DNA from: Lenzites betulinus
Lineage: Eukaryota > Basidiomycota > Agaricomycetes > Polyporales > Polyporaceae
DNA: 64,000 bases
Assembly (NCBI GenBank): GCA_022264855.1
Contig: JABYQU010000012.1
Location: 310,001 to 374,000, forward strand
Direction of reading: 5' to 3'
Shown: piece by piece, positions 12,159-24,746 of the stretch
Numbering within the stretch: position 1 is the first letter of the stretch
Layout: the number at the start of each line of letters is the position of its first letter
Translations under genes and position numbers: made by a program
The notes under the pieces: generated by a model
What the model was told of the DNA's origin: nothing
The model's input: the letters and a program-made list of their open reading frames with translations, nothing else
Database searches by the model: none

Positions 12159-15100
12159 TTACAGGTGCGTGTTGTTCCACAACGACCTAACCACGAAGTC
12201 CGCCGGGTCCGGATGCGCGACCGTCGACAGCTCCGGGTTGGGAATGAATTGCACTGCGATGGACGTTAGACTCCGTTCCTCATAAGCATTCTCGCCACAC
12301 TGACCTGTACGATCGATTCCAGGAACGAGGATGAACCCGTTCGAAGGTAGACCGGTCGCCTTGTCTGCGAAGAAACCGACCGTGCCCGCAGGGTGGTCGA
12401 GCCAGGTGAAGGGCGCAACGCCGCCCTTCGCTGAGAGCGTGAAAGTGAGGTCCGGCCCAGGTGTCACCTGGATCTCTGGGTCGACAAGGTTCGCCGTGGA
12501 GAGAGGGACGGGCGCGAACTACAGAAACGACGTCAGTTCAAATCTTCATGCAATATGCATATCCTAGTTACTTACGAACTGCTCGTGTGTGACTGTCTTG
12601 TTGTTGTCCACCTGTGCAGTGATGTTCAGGTACAGCCAGACGTCCGTCGCATTATGATTCGTCGGGACGATATTATCCAGCTCCTGAATGGCCAGGATGA
12701 GCGTGTTGTTCAGGCTCGGGACCGTGAACGGCAGCATCGACGAGTCGATGAAGGTCCCGCTCCAGTCGTACCACGTCAGCGCCGCAGAGCCGTGCACCGT
12801 CTCCCAGCGGTCGGACGTGACGACGACCTCGAGCGTCGCGTTGTCGGGCGTCCAGAACGGGTAGATGACGACGGGGCGGAAGATGTCCGCCATGCCGTAC
12901 TGGAGCACCTTCCAGCGCCCGGAGTGCTCGATCGCAGACCAGCTCGCGCCCTGCCAGATGTCGTTCAGCTGCCAGACGAGCGCGCCGAGGTTGTTCTCGC
13001 CCTCGCCCGCGCCGCGCCGGTAGAACGCGATCTCGGAGACCATGTTGAGCGACTGGAAGACCTGCGTGCTCCAGCACCACTGCGCGAACGTCTGGTTCGT
13101 GTCCGTCGTGTTCGGGGTGGGGAGCCAGAGCTCGACGGCGCTCGTCATTTGCGCTTGGCCTTGGGGCGCGTTTGGGTTCGGGAAGGCGAGGCTGCCGGCG
13201 GGGGGATGGTGGTCGCGGGAGGCGACGACGGTGGAGTTGAAGGAGAAGTCATCTGGAGACAGCAGCACCTCCTCCCAGCTGTAGAATGACGGCTGCGAGT
13301 GGAAGCTGCAAGTAGGTCAGATACATCTGCTATGTTGTCTGGCACATCATGTGAACGTACCCGAACTCGTTCATGAACCTAAGATGCATGTCAGTGTAAA
13401 GCTCCTATGTAGTGATCAAAGTGCATACCTAGACCGAGGATATGTGCTGTAGTTGAATGCTTGTGAGGCATCGTAATTGTAGCGCTCTACAACAAACTGT
13501 GTCAATATATGCTCGAAATACTACATCACCAAACCCCACCTCCATTGCCGTAGATGAAGCCATCTGTTTTGTTGTCGTATCGGATTTCGTATGGATCCAA
13601 ACTGAGGACACCGCTCGTCGTTGAGCAGTCCGTGTACGCAACCTTGGTCCTGTCAGCCTCACATCCTATCGTGGAGTAGATACATAAGTTAGGCGTACGG
13701 ATGACTCCTCTTCCAACACAATGTCATGCAAGAACTCTCCAAAGAGCGTTTGGAACTGTCCCACATCCATCAGCTCTCGGCTCCGCGATGACCTCAACGC
13801 CAACACCCACCTCATCCAGATAATGCGTCCCATTCGCCAGAGTCTGGTTCACGCCAATCACGATCCCCTCGATCTCATTCCCGCCCGCCCACTGCGCGTT
13901 GCTCGGGTGTCGGTTGATGCGGCGCACGTTCTGGCGCACCTCGGGCGCGACGGACGCGAGCAGCCAGTCGTTGATCGGGTACAGCGCGTCGGAGAAGATG
14001 AGCTCGGACCACGCGAAGATGCCCAGCTCGTCGCACGCCGCGTAGAAGTCGTACCCGCCCGTGAGCTCGTCCGAGGGCTGGTAGATCCCGCCGCCCCATA
14101 CGCGAAGCTGCGCATATACGCAACGACGGAGTCAGCGTGCGACCTTACAAACATGAAGGAGGCAAGCGTAGGAGAGACGGGTGGGACGCACCATGTTCTG
14201 CCCGCTCTTGACGGCGCTCTCGAGCACCCAGCGGACCTGTGCGGACGTCATGCGCGCATAGAAAGGGTCGAACGGGATGATGTTCGTCCCGAGCGTGTAG
14301 AACGCGCGCCCATTGACCTCGAAGTGCCACTGGTCCCCAGGCGTGATGCCCAGCGCAGCAGCCTCTGCCGCGGGGTACGCCGTCTGCACGAGCTGCACGG
14401 TGCGGAACCCGCTCCGCGTCACGAAGCTCACTGCCTGTGGGGGCTCGAAAGAGTGCGAGTGCGAGGATTGCGGGAGGGTGAGGGTGATAGTGAAGTTGTA
14501 TAGCTTAGGGGTGCCGAGGTTGTGCGGGAACCACCGCTCAGGCACCTTATCCGGGATTTTGAAGGACGCAGAGACGAAGGTGGTCGTGTTTGTCGAGACG
14601 GGGATGGCGCGGACGCGGAGCGGGCCGGAGGAGACTCTGAGCTCAGGAATCGCGATGGTGAGGGTGGGGAAGTCAGACCCGACGACGGAGCGAACACCGA
14701 GCGTGACGTTGACCAGCCAGTCCGCGTTCTGGTTTGGGGCTGTGATGGTCGTTTGTCCCACTTTCGAGATTTCCAATGAATTCTCTTCGATGAACACGCT
14801 TCCGCCAGATGCGAGGAGCGGGTGCGAGGCGGGCGCAGATGCGACTACTGTTGCGTTTGTCTCTGCACCCAGTTCGCGGCCCGTGCGAGGAGGGGTGAGA
14901 GTTACGAGGTATGCGGGTTTGAAGATGCCACTGGGTACGAATGCTGGTCCCTAGAGAGCCAACTATCAGAAGAGGTATTATACGCGAAAGGGATTGTCGT
15001 TCACCCAATCCCACCCAAAATCGGACTGGGTCTTCCGAATATACTGCCTGATCCCCGCGTATTCAAACTGTTAGGCACCAAAATTATGAGTAACTCAAGC

Positions 15101-15782
15101 ACACTAGTCGCTCTGCTGCAATTCACTCACATCGCCGGTGGGAGAGATTTCAGAGTCAGGACGAGAAGTCACATTCAGCCCATAATAATACGCAGACTCG
15201 AGTGCGACGGTGATATTGGTGTTGCGATGCGCGGGCTCCGCGATGAAATCCGTCACATCGTAGACATACTGTTGGAACTGGTTGCTGACCCACGCGACAG
15301 GATGGCCTGCGACAGTCTTTGGGGAAGCATATTGTTAACGGCGTTGAGAGGAGCACATAGATGTACTCACAATGTTTGCGATAGTGTCGATACCATAGAA
15401 CACAAGGAGCGCCCTCGCATCACGGCTTATTTGCCGGGTGAGCGGAGTGAGATCGGCCGTGTACGTCCAATTGTCGTTCACCACCCATCTCTGCGTGAAG
15501 TCTATATCATCGCGGGCACAGTGCGAATTGCGTCATTCATCAGTCTTGTTTATGGTGGAGACGTTCAATGAAGAGCTACTCACCATTGATACCTAGCAGA
15601 GGCTCGGTGATGATTCCCGCGTCGAGCAAGTCGAGGTGCGCTTGAGACGGCACCTTCGCGGGGATAACAATTGACCCATTCTCGTTGCGCAGCGTCCAGT
15701 GTAGACTTGAGAGGCTCAGCACCTCCGCCGTAGCAAGTGCGGGCCATAGCAAGGCAGCCGCGAAGATCTTACAGACCAGCAT
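12159..15782 (-). CDS. Secreted beta-mannosidase, glycoside hydrolase family 2
   Basis: Twelve exons, given from the 3' end: 12159-12518, 12576-13305, 13361-13378, 13429-13486, 13540-13642, 13699-13755, 13811-14107, 14192-14950, 15005-15067, 15131-15316, 15371-15501, 15584-15782 (986 residues). It removes terminal beta-mannose from manno-oligosaccharides and N-glycan cores. The start MLVCKIFAAALLWPALATAE is a good signal peptide, followed by LHWTLRNENGSIVIPAKVPS and LLGINDFTQRWVV, typical of fungal GH2A enzymes. RKTQSDFGWDWGPAFVPSG and LRVWGGGIYQ follow. GGNEIEG provides the acid/base Glu (about 524) and FMNEFGFHS the nucleophile Glu (about 622). The latter is encoded by an 18-nt exon. Many N-glycosylation sequons support secretion. 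Confidence 0.95.
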
Positions 15783-15827
15783 TGCGCGCACCGTCGATCA
15801 GCGGGTGCTGGACGGTCATGCAGAGCG

Positions 15828-15834
15828 TTATATA
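15828..15834 (-). promoter_or_regulatory. TATA box of the beta-mannosidase gene
   Basis: On the minus strand TATATAA lies 46 nt before the chosen ATG at 15782. The short spacing supports that ATG over an upstream in-frame GTG. Confidence 0.5.
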
Positions 15835-16797
15835 GCGCGCCGGCGACGGAGAACGATGGCCCGCAGGGGAGGAGAAGCGGCGTAGACGCAGAGACGCATG
15901 ACCTGGAGGTGCCCCCATGATCTTTAGCAGCGAGCAGCGAGGATGGCGGGATGGAGAGGGTGACGTACGTTGATATAGCTCGTCGCCCGGCGCGGGCTGG
16001 CGTTTGCTGATTAGAAGGAGTGGCTTCGCCAAACATTGAGAAGGAAGGTCACGAAGTCTGCGTGATTTGCGATGGGGCCTCAGTCATGCCAGGTTCGGCC
16101 TCCCGTTGATAAAAAGCACAGCCGAAGCTAAACGGCTGAATGGCCTGTAAGAACTCTGGTTCACCCGGTACTAGATCTCCTGTGGTACAGTCCTCCTTGG
16201 TCAACTTTATGTGCGATATCGACGACGTCAATGGCTCACCTACCTGCCCGGCACCTTTAACTGGATCTGCGGGTGCCATACATGCGGCATCATCTGACCA
16301 TGACCTATTTACGTGAGCTTTGAAGACCGGCTCACACGGATGTCCGCTGTATAGAGGTCTAGACTACAACAAACATTCCGACCGGATGTTGTACCAGCAG
16401 AGACTCCGAGGCAAGTCGCATCGCATGTATGCATATGCGATGATTGTAGTATTTAGAGATAGAGATGGTGGTACGCGGCGGGGAGCTCGTGGGAACTGCA
16501 TAAGCGAAGTTATACACTTATGATCTGACGTCATCGTACTCAAAACGAGTGCGCAACATCCTGAATGATTCCAGGTTAACGTTTGTGTTCCTGCCAGTAT
16601 TTGAGTCTTTGGCCGTAGCTATAGCACGCGTTGACATGATCATTGCAGCGAAATGCATCGTTCAGCGACGGACGCACAGGCAACGACCAAAGCAATGCAG
16701 TCGGGGGAAGATTTTCACATTGTACATTCATTGATCAAACTGCTGCTACACGCTCGATGATAAGGATACTCCGCGGATGCTCAACCTAGACATGAAC
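15835..16797. other. Intergenic region
   Basis: About 1 kb between the beta-mannosidase promoter and the end of the thioredoxin gene. One 76-codon minus-strand frame (16049-16279) starts with ATG but resembles nothing and has no codon-bias support. No repeat was recognised. Confidence 0.5.
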
Positions 16798-17309
16798 TCA
16801 TGCCGCAAGGGTCTGGATAAGGTTCTATGACACAGCCATCAGTACATATCCCGCCGCAAACACCGTGAAGGACAAACCTGGAGGTTCGGAGGGGACGCGC
16901 CGACGACCTCGCCGATCTTCTCGCCGCCCTTGAACGCCGCGAACGTGGGCATCTACACGCCGTGCCAAAACGGCATCAGTCTCTCGCGTACACGCAAAGG
17001 AATACACAGATACGCACCGCGCGCACGGCGACCTCCTGGGCGATATCCTGCGCCTCGTCGACGTCGACCTTGTAGAACGCGACCTTGTCGCCGAACTTCT
17101 CCGAGAGCTGCTCGAAGACGGGCGAGATGATGCGGCACGGGCCGCACCAGGTGGCCCAGAAGTCGAAGACGGCGGGCTTGTCGCCGTTGATCTGCACAGA
17201 CGCGTGAGCGCGCGTTAGCGAGGTGTGTCTCGGGTGCAAAGACAGATAATGCGGGGGCACGCACAATTTCCTTGAACTCATCGAGGCTGGTGACGGCCGT
17301 GACGGGCAT
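16798..17309 (-). CDS. Cytosolic thioredoxin
   Basis: Exons from the 3' end: 16798-16824, 16878-16952, 17018-17191, 17265-17309 (106 residues). The active site WCGPC lies at residues 30-34 (Cys31, Cys34), in DFWATWCGPCRIISPVFEQL. The buried Asp (FDFWA), the cis-Pro loop MPTFAAFKGGEKIGEVVGA and the final helix all match classical thioredoxin h/Trx1 of ~105 residues. It reduces protein disulphides and feeds peroxiredoxins and ribonucleotide reductase, being recharged by NADPH-thioredoxin reductase. No targeting sequence is present, so it is cytosolic or nuclear. The last exon is 27 nt, encoding eight residues plus stop. Confidence 0.97.
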
Positions 17310-17952
17310 GGCGGGCAGATATGTGTGTGGGGAGTATGTGGGGGTGGGGTGAGGAGTTCGTTGAGGAGGAGACAGGCGTGGTGAAGCTAGCTGAGGAGGA
17401 GCAGGTTGGGTTTATATCGTCCTGCTTTCGAGCGATCGCGTCGATGTGTGTCATAGCGCACGTGACGCCCCTGACAAAGATCGCGGGACGTTGGAAGCGC
17501 CCGTGTAATCGTCGCCGACGTGTTGGACGTCGTTGGAGGATCATCTAGACTTGTCCATCCTCCCACTCGCTGCCCCAATTTCACTCCGGAGAACTTCGGA
17601 CAGGGCATCTGTCAGCTTCACGAGACGTTTTCAATCACCTCACCCACCTCGCAAGCGGCATAACGCGTCCGGATCGCCAATTCAGTAGCTGACAAGCTGG
17701 GTGCTGACCTGTGCCAACTGGTAGGAAGTGTCGCGCATGACCCGGGCGCAATGCATCACCGGCGACCGGATACTATCAACCTTGGCATAGAGTTGAAGGG
17801 AAGCAGGAAAGGTTCGACTTCGCGACCGCAATAAATGAGCGCCTTTAACCACGGGACGCACATGTGTGGCGTCTTCATCATGTATCTTACGTTCACTCCC
17901 AGGGGCTAGACGTGTTGGTGATCTTTGGACAACACAGAACGGGTCGTAGTAG

Positions 17953-18168
17953 GATCGTGAGCCAGCCCTCAGCTCAGCGGAAGGCATCTGTTTCTTGAGA
18001 ACCGTTGCAAGAGACTCGAAACACGACGTACGTGTAGAGGAGCATTCTTGCCTAATAACGTGAGTCAGCCACCAAGTTGCAACGTTCAAAGTTCGACCCT
18101 CGAGAATAATCCCGATCTTCACACCTTGTTGATTCACTACTGACGGCAAAGTAAGATATACAGTCCAA
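17953..18168 (+). repeat. Diverged duplicated segment, copy 1
   Basis: Shares a run of matching blocks with 18577-18811, in the same orientation and order. Examples are gccctcagctcag, gtcagccgcc/gtcagccacc, aatcccgat and agatatacagtcc. Identity is moderate with small gaps, so the duplication is old. No coding sequence is apparent in either copy. Confidence 0.7.
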
Positions 18169-18576
18169 TGCTAGTTGGTTGCGCAGCTGAGACCAGACCT
18201 TCGCGGATGACGTTGCATGCATCGCGCTACGTCTGATGGGATTAAATGGCGAACCCATCTTTCTTCGTGGCCGGGGGTGAGATGGTAGTGCACGGTGAGG
18301 GCGATATAGTGGCGATATATGTAGTACGCCTGCGACGAATCGAGGCGTTTGGGGTACCACGGTCATGTGCCTCGCGAACTAAATGAAGGTAAGTAACGCG
18401 TTCTATTTATCGCAGCGCTTCAACATCTCACAGAAGTATGCAGAAAGTGGTGCTGTGTGTGCTTGACCTGTACACTACCTTTGGGCCCACGAACCTCTGG
18501 GCAGTGGTAGTAGGATGAACACTACACTTGCCTAATCCGAGTCGAAGCGGTACTGCGGGACGGTTAGCAGTATTCA

Positions 18577-18811
18577 GGCTCGTGAACAAGCCCTCAGCTC
18601 AGTGGTGGACATCTGTTCCTTAAAGATGGTAGCATGAGCTCTTCAAAACAAGAGGCAGTAACCTGCTCGTAGCACATAGGTGGACAGGCATTCCTGCGTG
18701 ATAGAGTCAGCCGCCGAGTTCTTACGCTCGAGGAAAATCCCGATTCTCACACCTCCGATTCTTCACGTTCATTGTTGGGATATACTGACGGCGAAGTGAG
18801 ATATACAGTCC
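18577..18811 (+). repeat. Diverged duplicated segment, copy 2
   Basis: Second member of the pair described at 17953-18168, about 0.62 kb downstream in direct orientation. It ends with the shared agatatacagtcc block. Confidence 0.7.
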
Positions 18812-18925
18812 GTGATGTGTGTATGAGTGTACGTTCGCGGTGCGCGTGCGGATAGTAGTAGTAGTGTGGATGTATGTACGTGCTAAGGTGCGGGTATATA
18901 AAAAGGAATGTTAATGAGTAAATAC

Positions 18926-18944
18926 TGCGTGCGTGCGTGCGTGC
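18926..18944 (+). repeat. (TGCG)n microsatellite
   Basis: Nineteen bases of perfect TGCG tetranucleotide repeat just after the orphan TATA-like box. Confidence 0.8.
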
Positions 18945-19153
18945 AAGAATAGAGAGCGGCGTGAGCGCGATGTGTCCACAAGGATCGCGGATAATAGCTA
19001 CGGAGCGGGGGAAATGCAAGGACTCGGTGGACGGGGAAGAATTGGTCATGGTATATACAACAAAAAGCGGCCGAGAATGATGATGTGCGCACGTCAAACG
19101 ACAATTCGTCCAGTTCATGCGGGGGCAGCGTCGACGACGCGTCGGACGCCCCC

Positions 19154-22100
19154 TCACGTCGGCCTGCTAGTCCGCGTATTCCAGCTCGACGGCGGGGGAC
19201 CGCCCCGACCCTTCGCGTGCTGCGGGGGCAGCGGTGCGTCCGACGGGTTCGTTCGTGTCCTCGCGCGCTGTCCACCCCCGCCTCCGCCCGCGGCACCCCC
19301 TCCACCGCCGCCTCCGCCTCGTCCGCTGGTAGGGCCCCCGACCTCCGAGCGCGCTCCCGAGCCATACCCGCCACCACCGAAGTACTGCGAGTTGCGGAGC
19401 GCCATCGCCGCACGCTCCCCAGGACTACCCGCATACCCGCTCGGCTCCCCGTACGCACTGCGCGATCCCCACCCGCCGCCGCCGCCACCCCCGCGCCCGC
19501 CAGGACTGGGCACCCCGAGCTCGCTTCCTCCGATGACACTCCCCGCATACATCGACTGCGAACTGGGGAACATCATCTGGCCCTGCCACGGGCCCATGCC
19601 GAGCCCCATGCCCATTCCCATGTTCATCCCCATACCCGGGAACATGCCTGGGGCGCCGCCAGGGTTCATCCCGCCGTACGCGCCGTACGCGCTCGTCGCC
19701 GTAGACCCGCGCTCCCACTCCTCGTTCGCGGCCGCGAGCGCCTGCTGCGCGACGGCCATCTGGAATGCCTGCTTGGCGGCGAACATTGCCTGCTGGTGCG
19801 CGGCGAGGAACGCGGGGTCAGCGTTTGGCGGCACCATCGGGAACATGAGTCCGCCGCCCGCCCCGGGCGACGCGGGCGCGTACATCCCCGGCGGTGTCTG
19901 CGGTGCGCCGAAGCCTATCGGCGTCGGCGGGGTGACGTTCACGGGGCTCATGCCCGCACCACCGAGCATCGGGTTGAAGAGGCTCATGCGTGGGCCCATG
20001 GTCTCTACCCGCGCACGGTCGTCGTCGTCGTCGTCCGTCGCAATCGGGCCACGGCCGTTGACGATCTTCCCGAGCTAGTGGATACAAAGGTTAACGCGGG
20101 CACGGAGAGCGGGCGGGCGCCCTCTAAAGCCTCGGTGCTTACCTCGATTGCCGCCTTAGCCTCGCTGCGTCGCCGCTCGCGCCTCCTACGCTCCTCTGTC
20201 TCGGGCCCCTCCACCTTCTCTGCTTCCCTGTCGCGAGCACCAGGCCGCCCGCGTTCGGGTTCGTCGAACGTGACGCTGGCGCTCTTGCGGTGCCCGCGTT
20301 TCTGCGCACTAATCGCGGACGCCGCCGTCGCACTAAGGTCGCTCCCGTCCACCGGCGTGATGGGCGTTCGGCCGCTACTCGAGTCTCCGGTCGAGCTCGC
20401 GGGACTATTGCCGCGCAGGCCGAACCCGGAGTTCGAGGCGGCAAAGGGCTTGGGCGGCGTCGGGAAGGAGGAAAACGCCGCGAGGGAAGAAGTACGCGCG
20501 CGCGGATACTGGCCGCCCGTCTCGGTGGTCGGAGAGGGCTGTGGAGAGGGCTTCAAAGCAGACTTCAGAGGGCGCATTGTCGGAGACGAGGCGGTCGACG
20601 CGAAGCTGTGGGTATCGGGGCTAGAGGTGCGAGTAACGAGACGGGGTGGAGGCAGGTCATGCGGAGGTGTGTCAGGTTGCGCAATGCCGCGCACGTTCGA
20701 CCTTGACCTCGATCGTGACCGTGCATCCGCAGGACTTCCCAGAGGAGACGGCGAAGACGACTGTGAAGGCGCTGGAGACGAGGAGATGATGGTGCTTGCT
20801 CGCTGCCGACCAGTACGGGAAGTGACCGCGCCGCTTCTAGTCGACTGAGCTGGAGCGCCAAACGAGGACGGAGCATGGCCAGACGCAGCTGCAGCTAGAA
20901 GACCGCCCCCGGTGAACCCCTTCTCTTTTGTCAGCTCGCCATCCGCAAGGAAGGTCGAGGCCCTTGGCCGAGCCGTCAAGTCGCTCTCCGCAATGAGGGT
21001 CGAGGCTCTCGCACGAGTTGTCCTCACGGTCTCCTCGGAGGCTCGCCCATTGGTGCTCGCCTGCCAAGAATGTTCCTGGGGTGGCTGACTCTGAGATCCA
21101 ATGGAGAGCAGCGAAAACTGAGAGATCGGTCGGGACGTAACCGCGAACGCGGGTGGCGGCGTGCGAGTGCGAATCGGGGTAGGCACGATTGGGGCAGCTT
21201 CTGGGGCGGCCTTCGCATCACCTTGTTTGACATCTTCAAATGTCGCATTTGGTGAGGACATGGAGCGTTTATTTGGCTTGCGGAGAGGCGCGGGCGCCGG
21301 TGATGGGGAGGGTGAAGGGGAGGGCGAGGGCGAGGGTCTTGCCTTCGGAGGCTGTAAGGTGCTTTCCGGAGGCTGCGTCTGGCTGCGTGTAGGCACCTTG
21401 CGCCTTCCACGCTCCTTCTCTTCCTCCTTGCTCGCATCCTTGTCGCTGTTGCTGTCCAAGGACGGCGACTGCGCGCTCTTGGCAAGGAGCGCTAAGCGGT
21501 CGGTCAAGCTCGGTTTCGCAGCATGTGTCGGTGTCGTCGGCGGAGGAGATGCTTGCTTCTCCTTCTCACGCCAATTCATCAAGCTCTTCCTGTCGTCAAC
21601 CGGGGAGGTTTTCGCAGGCACGGGCGAGTCTTTTACGGGCACAGGCGGCCGGTCGACTTGCAACAACACTGGTGGCGAGGGGGCGATCGTCGAAATGTCG
21701 ATGAGTGGCTTTGACGGTACGCGCGACTGCGCTCTTGGTCGGGTCGCCGAGGGCGCGGACGATGCAGCACTGCCTGGGCGCCTCGGATTCACCAGGGTAG
21801 CAAGGGGAGCATCATCTGAGTCTGACGAACTGCTTGATGATGAAGAGGAAGAGGAGCGGTGGGCGATCGACCGTGCCTTCTGCGGGACAGGCTTTGTCGT
21901 GGGAAACCGGGTAGAGGAAGCTGCTAAGATGACGACAATGAAGTGCGTGATTGAGCGATACCCGGGACTGGAATGGCGACGGATTTAACATACCGGGCTG
22001 ACCTGGTGAACGAGCAGCAACGGGCTGTAAAGCAGATGTCGAGGCAGAGGCGCGCGGTCGAGAATACATGTCGGCATCCTTCCGAGCTGTAAATGCAGAT

Positions 22101-23158
22101 GGTGATGCAGCCATGCGCGGAGATGGAGATGGACTCGGACGCCCTGTGCGGTGACCGAGCTCGGAGACAGATTTCTGCCCGGGACTTATGGGAGATTTTG
22201 CGCCGCGTTGGGTGATGGTGCGATTGCGACGCGGCTTCAACGTGGAGGACGCTTCCGAGTCTTCGTCCTCTGATTCACTGGAAGAAGAGTTGTTTGAGTT
22301 GCCTCCACCCGGGCTCCTCGCGGAAGACCGGCTGACGAAGGATGATGGCGGTCGTAGGCCGGCCGACGATCCAGGAGAGAGCGCGTCATGAGAGAACGAA
22401 GGTACCGGAGAGTTGGCAGCGCTGCGCCTTGCATGCGCTTCCCGGAAGGCGGCAACCGAGATACGTTGGGAGGCGTCCGATGTAACGCTCCCCTCGCGGG
22501 GGCGCGGCCGTACGGGCGGTAAAATGGAGGTCGGGGAATCGCTCGGAGACTCAGGGCGAACGTGCCGGAATGAACGGAGGTTGAATGACTCCGGGTCCAT
22601 GGAGGCGTTGGGCAGCGGCACCAGTGAATCCAAGGGAGGTGGGGGTGGGGGTTTGGACTTCTTGCGCTCACGATGTGCCCATGCAAATATGCCCTTAGTA
22701 GGCTTGGGTGGCAGCGGTGGTGAGACAGCATTCGAACCGAGGTCGATGCAGTCTTTGGAGTTCGTTCGCGAGTGGGTCGTGGGCTGGACAGGTAGAGACC
22801 TCGTGGAGCGGTTCAATGGGTCGTCATAGGCAGCAAAAACTGCAGATCTACGCGGAGGAGCAAGTAAGTCATGGTCGGACTCTGACCTGGCGCCAGAGAA
22901 GCTGGGCCTGGGCGGGGAGAGGAGGTTTGTGTCTGTACGAGAGGTGGGGGGCCGCTTGCTCTTGAGACCGAGCTTCAGTTTCGAGGAGGAGGCAGCAGGT
23001 GGGCCAGCGTAGATGGATCGCGGCGGGGCACTGGCCGGGAAGACATAGTCGGCGTCGCTGTGGTCGAAGTCGGAGGTGCCCGCGGAGGGAGAGGGAGTGG
23101 AGGGCTGTCCGTTCGCCCTGTGTTTGTCGCGCTTTGAGAATATGCCAAGAAACGGCAT
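19154..23158 (-). CDS. Large disordered Ser/Pro-rich protein with Gly-rich tail
   Basis: Exons from the 3' end: 19154-20074, 20143-21821, 21994-23158 (1,254 residues). It begins MPFLGIFSKRDKHRANGQ and contains a short basic patch KGIFAWAHRERKKSKP. About 800 residues of Ser/Pro/Arg-rich sequence follow, with many SP and RSxS sites suggesting heavy phosphorylation. A charged, probably helical segment (EERRRRERRRSEAKAAIE) then leads into LGKIVNGRGPIATDDDDDD. An Ala/Gln helix (about FLAAHQQAMFAAKQAFQMAV) and a Met/Gly-rich then Gly/Arg-rich tail, suited to RNA or condensate interactions, complete it. The plan resembles conserved but uncharacterised basidiomycete proteins; I do not recognise an enzymatic domain. 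The intron 21822-21993 is 172 nt and its acceptor choice is the least certain point. Confidence 0.8.
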
Positions 23159-24746
23159 GGACGCGTCTCAATAGGCGGGCCCGACGACGCGGGCAGCGAG
23201 GAGGAGGAGAGAGCCGGAGTGAGGAGGAGGAGGCCGACTCTCCAATTTCTGGGCGTTTCGAGCGTCCCAACTCTGTATTTGATCTTGTTTGTCGCCCACA
23301 CTGGCCCTTGGCCAACCCCGCGCCGGTCTCCGTCCGTCACGCCAGAGACCCTATTAGGCCTCTGCAGCCAAGTACTGTGCTTCCTGTCTGTCTACCCTTC
23401 GCAGGTTCGAATGCCGCATACAAGTAGTTCGTGTACTCGTCGCGCTACGAATGCCTTTGGGGCGCAGAGTCGCTCCAGATCAAGCCAAGCCCCAGGCATC
23501 AAAACACGCAATCCCGGAGGACGTGCTCATTCGGTGCATGCCCATGCCTGTCTTCGAGTTCTCCCGTCCTCCCATGCTCTTGCACTCCCTCGGACCCTAT
23601 GGTGCGATGCCGCTAATTCTACCGACTTTTGTTCTCATGCAGCGCGTTCTACCGTCTTCGAGCTTAAAGTCGGCGGGCCACGGGCAACGAGGAACATTTC
23701 CGCGCTCTCGCCATGCTCCCACCGTGCCTTATTGAGCTCCATGTCCGCGTGGACAGGCTCGCAGGGCACATACGTATTACCCGCACAGGCATGTTCCTGG
23801 AGTCTGAGTGGCATCACCATTCAAGGGGTTGCCGCCTGTTGCCGCATGAGTCTGAGTGCATCACTAACAATGTACGTCGATCTATTTGCAGATGTCCTTG
23901 GATCCTTGTGTGCATCCCAGCTACCCCGTAGGGATTTTACCGCGGTTGCTAGCAATCGCCGTATGGATGTTGTTACAGGAGGCCCCGGTCTTCAAGCATT
24001 CCTTGCTCGTCAGAGCACACGGCAGGCAGTGGCTCGTTGCCAACCGAGCAAAACCCTTTCAAAATCCGAAACAAGAGGTGAACACTTGATAAAGTCCTTT
24101 GCAACTCACTCAAAACACTAAGTTGGCCGACAGGTTACCTCTTGTCTTAACTTTCGGACCCATCTTAGCCTATCCCCAATGGTCTAATGCCCGCCGTGGC
24201 AAGGCTTTTCTCTACCCTCATAACTGAAACCGGAATTGTTGCGCTACGTCATTTCTTATACAACCTCATGATCCTTTCTCCTTTTTGGCTGAATCTAGGA
24301 GTTTAATCCATGCCCTCGCGCATGCATGCGTCCTGCGCGCCGGCCGCTCAGCTTCAAGTTGTTCATTCGAAGCGTCTGTGATGTCAAAAGCCAGCTATTA
24401 TATTTCCATCGCGCTGCCTCGAGCCCTCCAACAACATCGTACTAAACCTTTTGTCTCGGAATACGACAGACTACTGTATTTCAAGGACCCCACAAAACCC
24501 CATCATAAACCAGAGCAAACCAGAGTCTCTGCGGAAGATTGTAACAACTGCTGGCATGCCGAATCTGCGGAAACCGCGTCTTTCCATCCTCCCCTTCGAC
24601 GTGCGGGGTCTGAATGAAACCAGAATTGTCGCATCTCTTGAATATGTTTGCGAGGTTATTCAGAAAACCTGCCTAGTCCCTTTTCATACACGGCCATATA
24701 GGCAACACTAGTCATATCCGTATGTAACAGCATGCGCAGCTGCTAG

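Larger units (their letters stand above)
17310..19153. other. Gene-free region with a diverged duplication
   Basis: About 1.8 kb between the thioredoxin start and the end of the disordered-protein gene. It contains two diverged copies of a ~220-nt segment (see repeats), a TATATAAAAAG box near 18895 with no recognised + strand gene after it, and a (TGCG)n microsatellite at 18926-18944. Confidence 0.6.

Noticed and set aside
18933..20848. Long + strand open frames (381 and 587 codons) opposite the disordered-protein gene
   Set aside because: They are antisense shadows of a GC-rich, Gly/Ser/Pro-coding exon. They start at GTG or lack splice context and encode only Pro/Arg-rich sequence.
23400..23430. 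GGTTCGAAT motif resembling a tRNA B box
   Set aside because: No acceptor, D or anticodon arm can be paired upstream, and the T stem does not close.
23219..24121. 300-codon + strand frame
   Set aside because: The start is weak, the composition is irregular, and no motif or exon structure is present. It most likely reflects chance openness.
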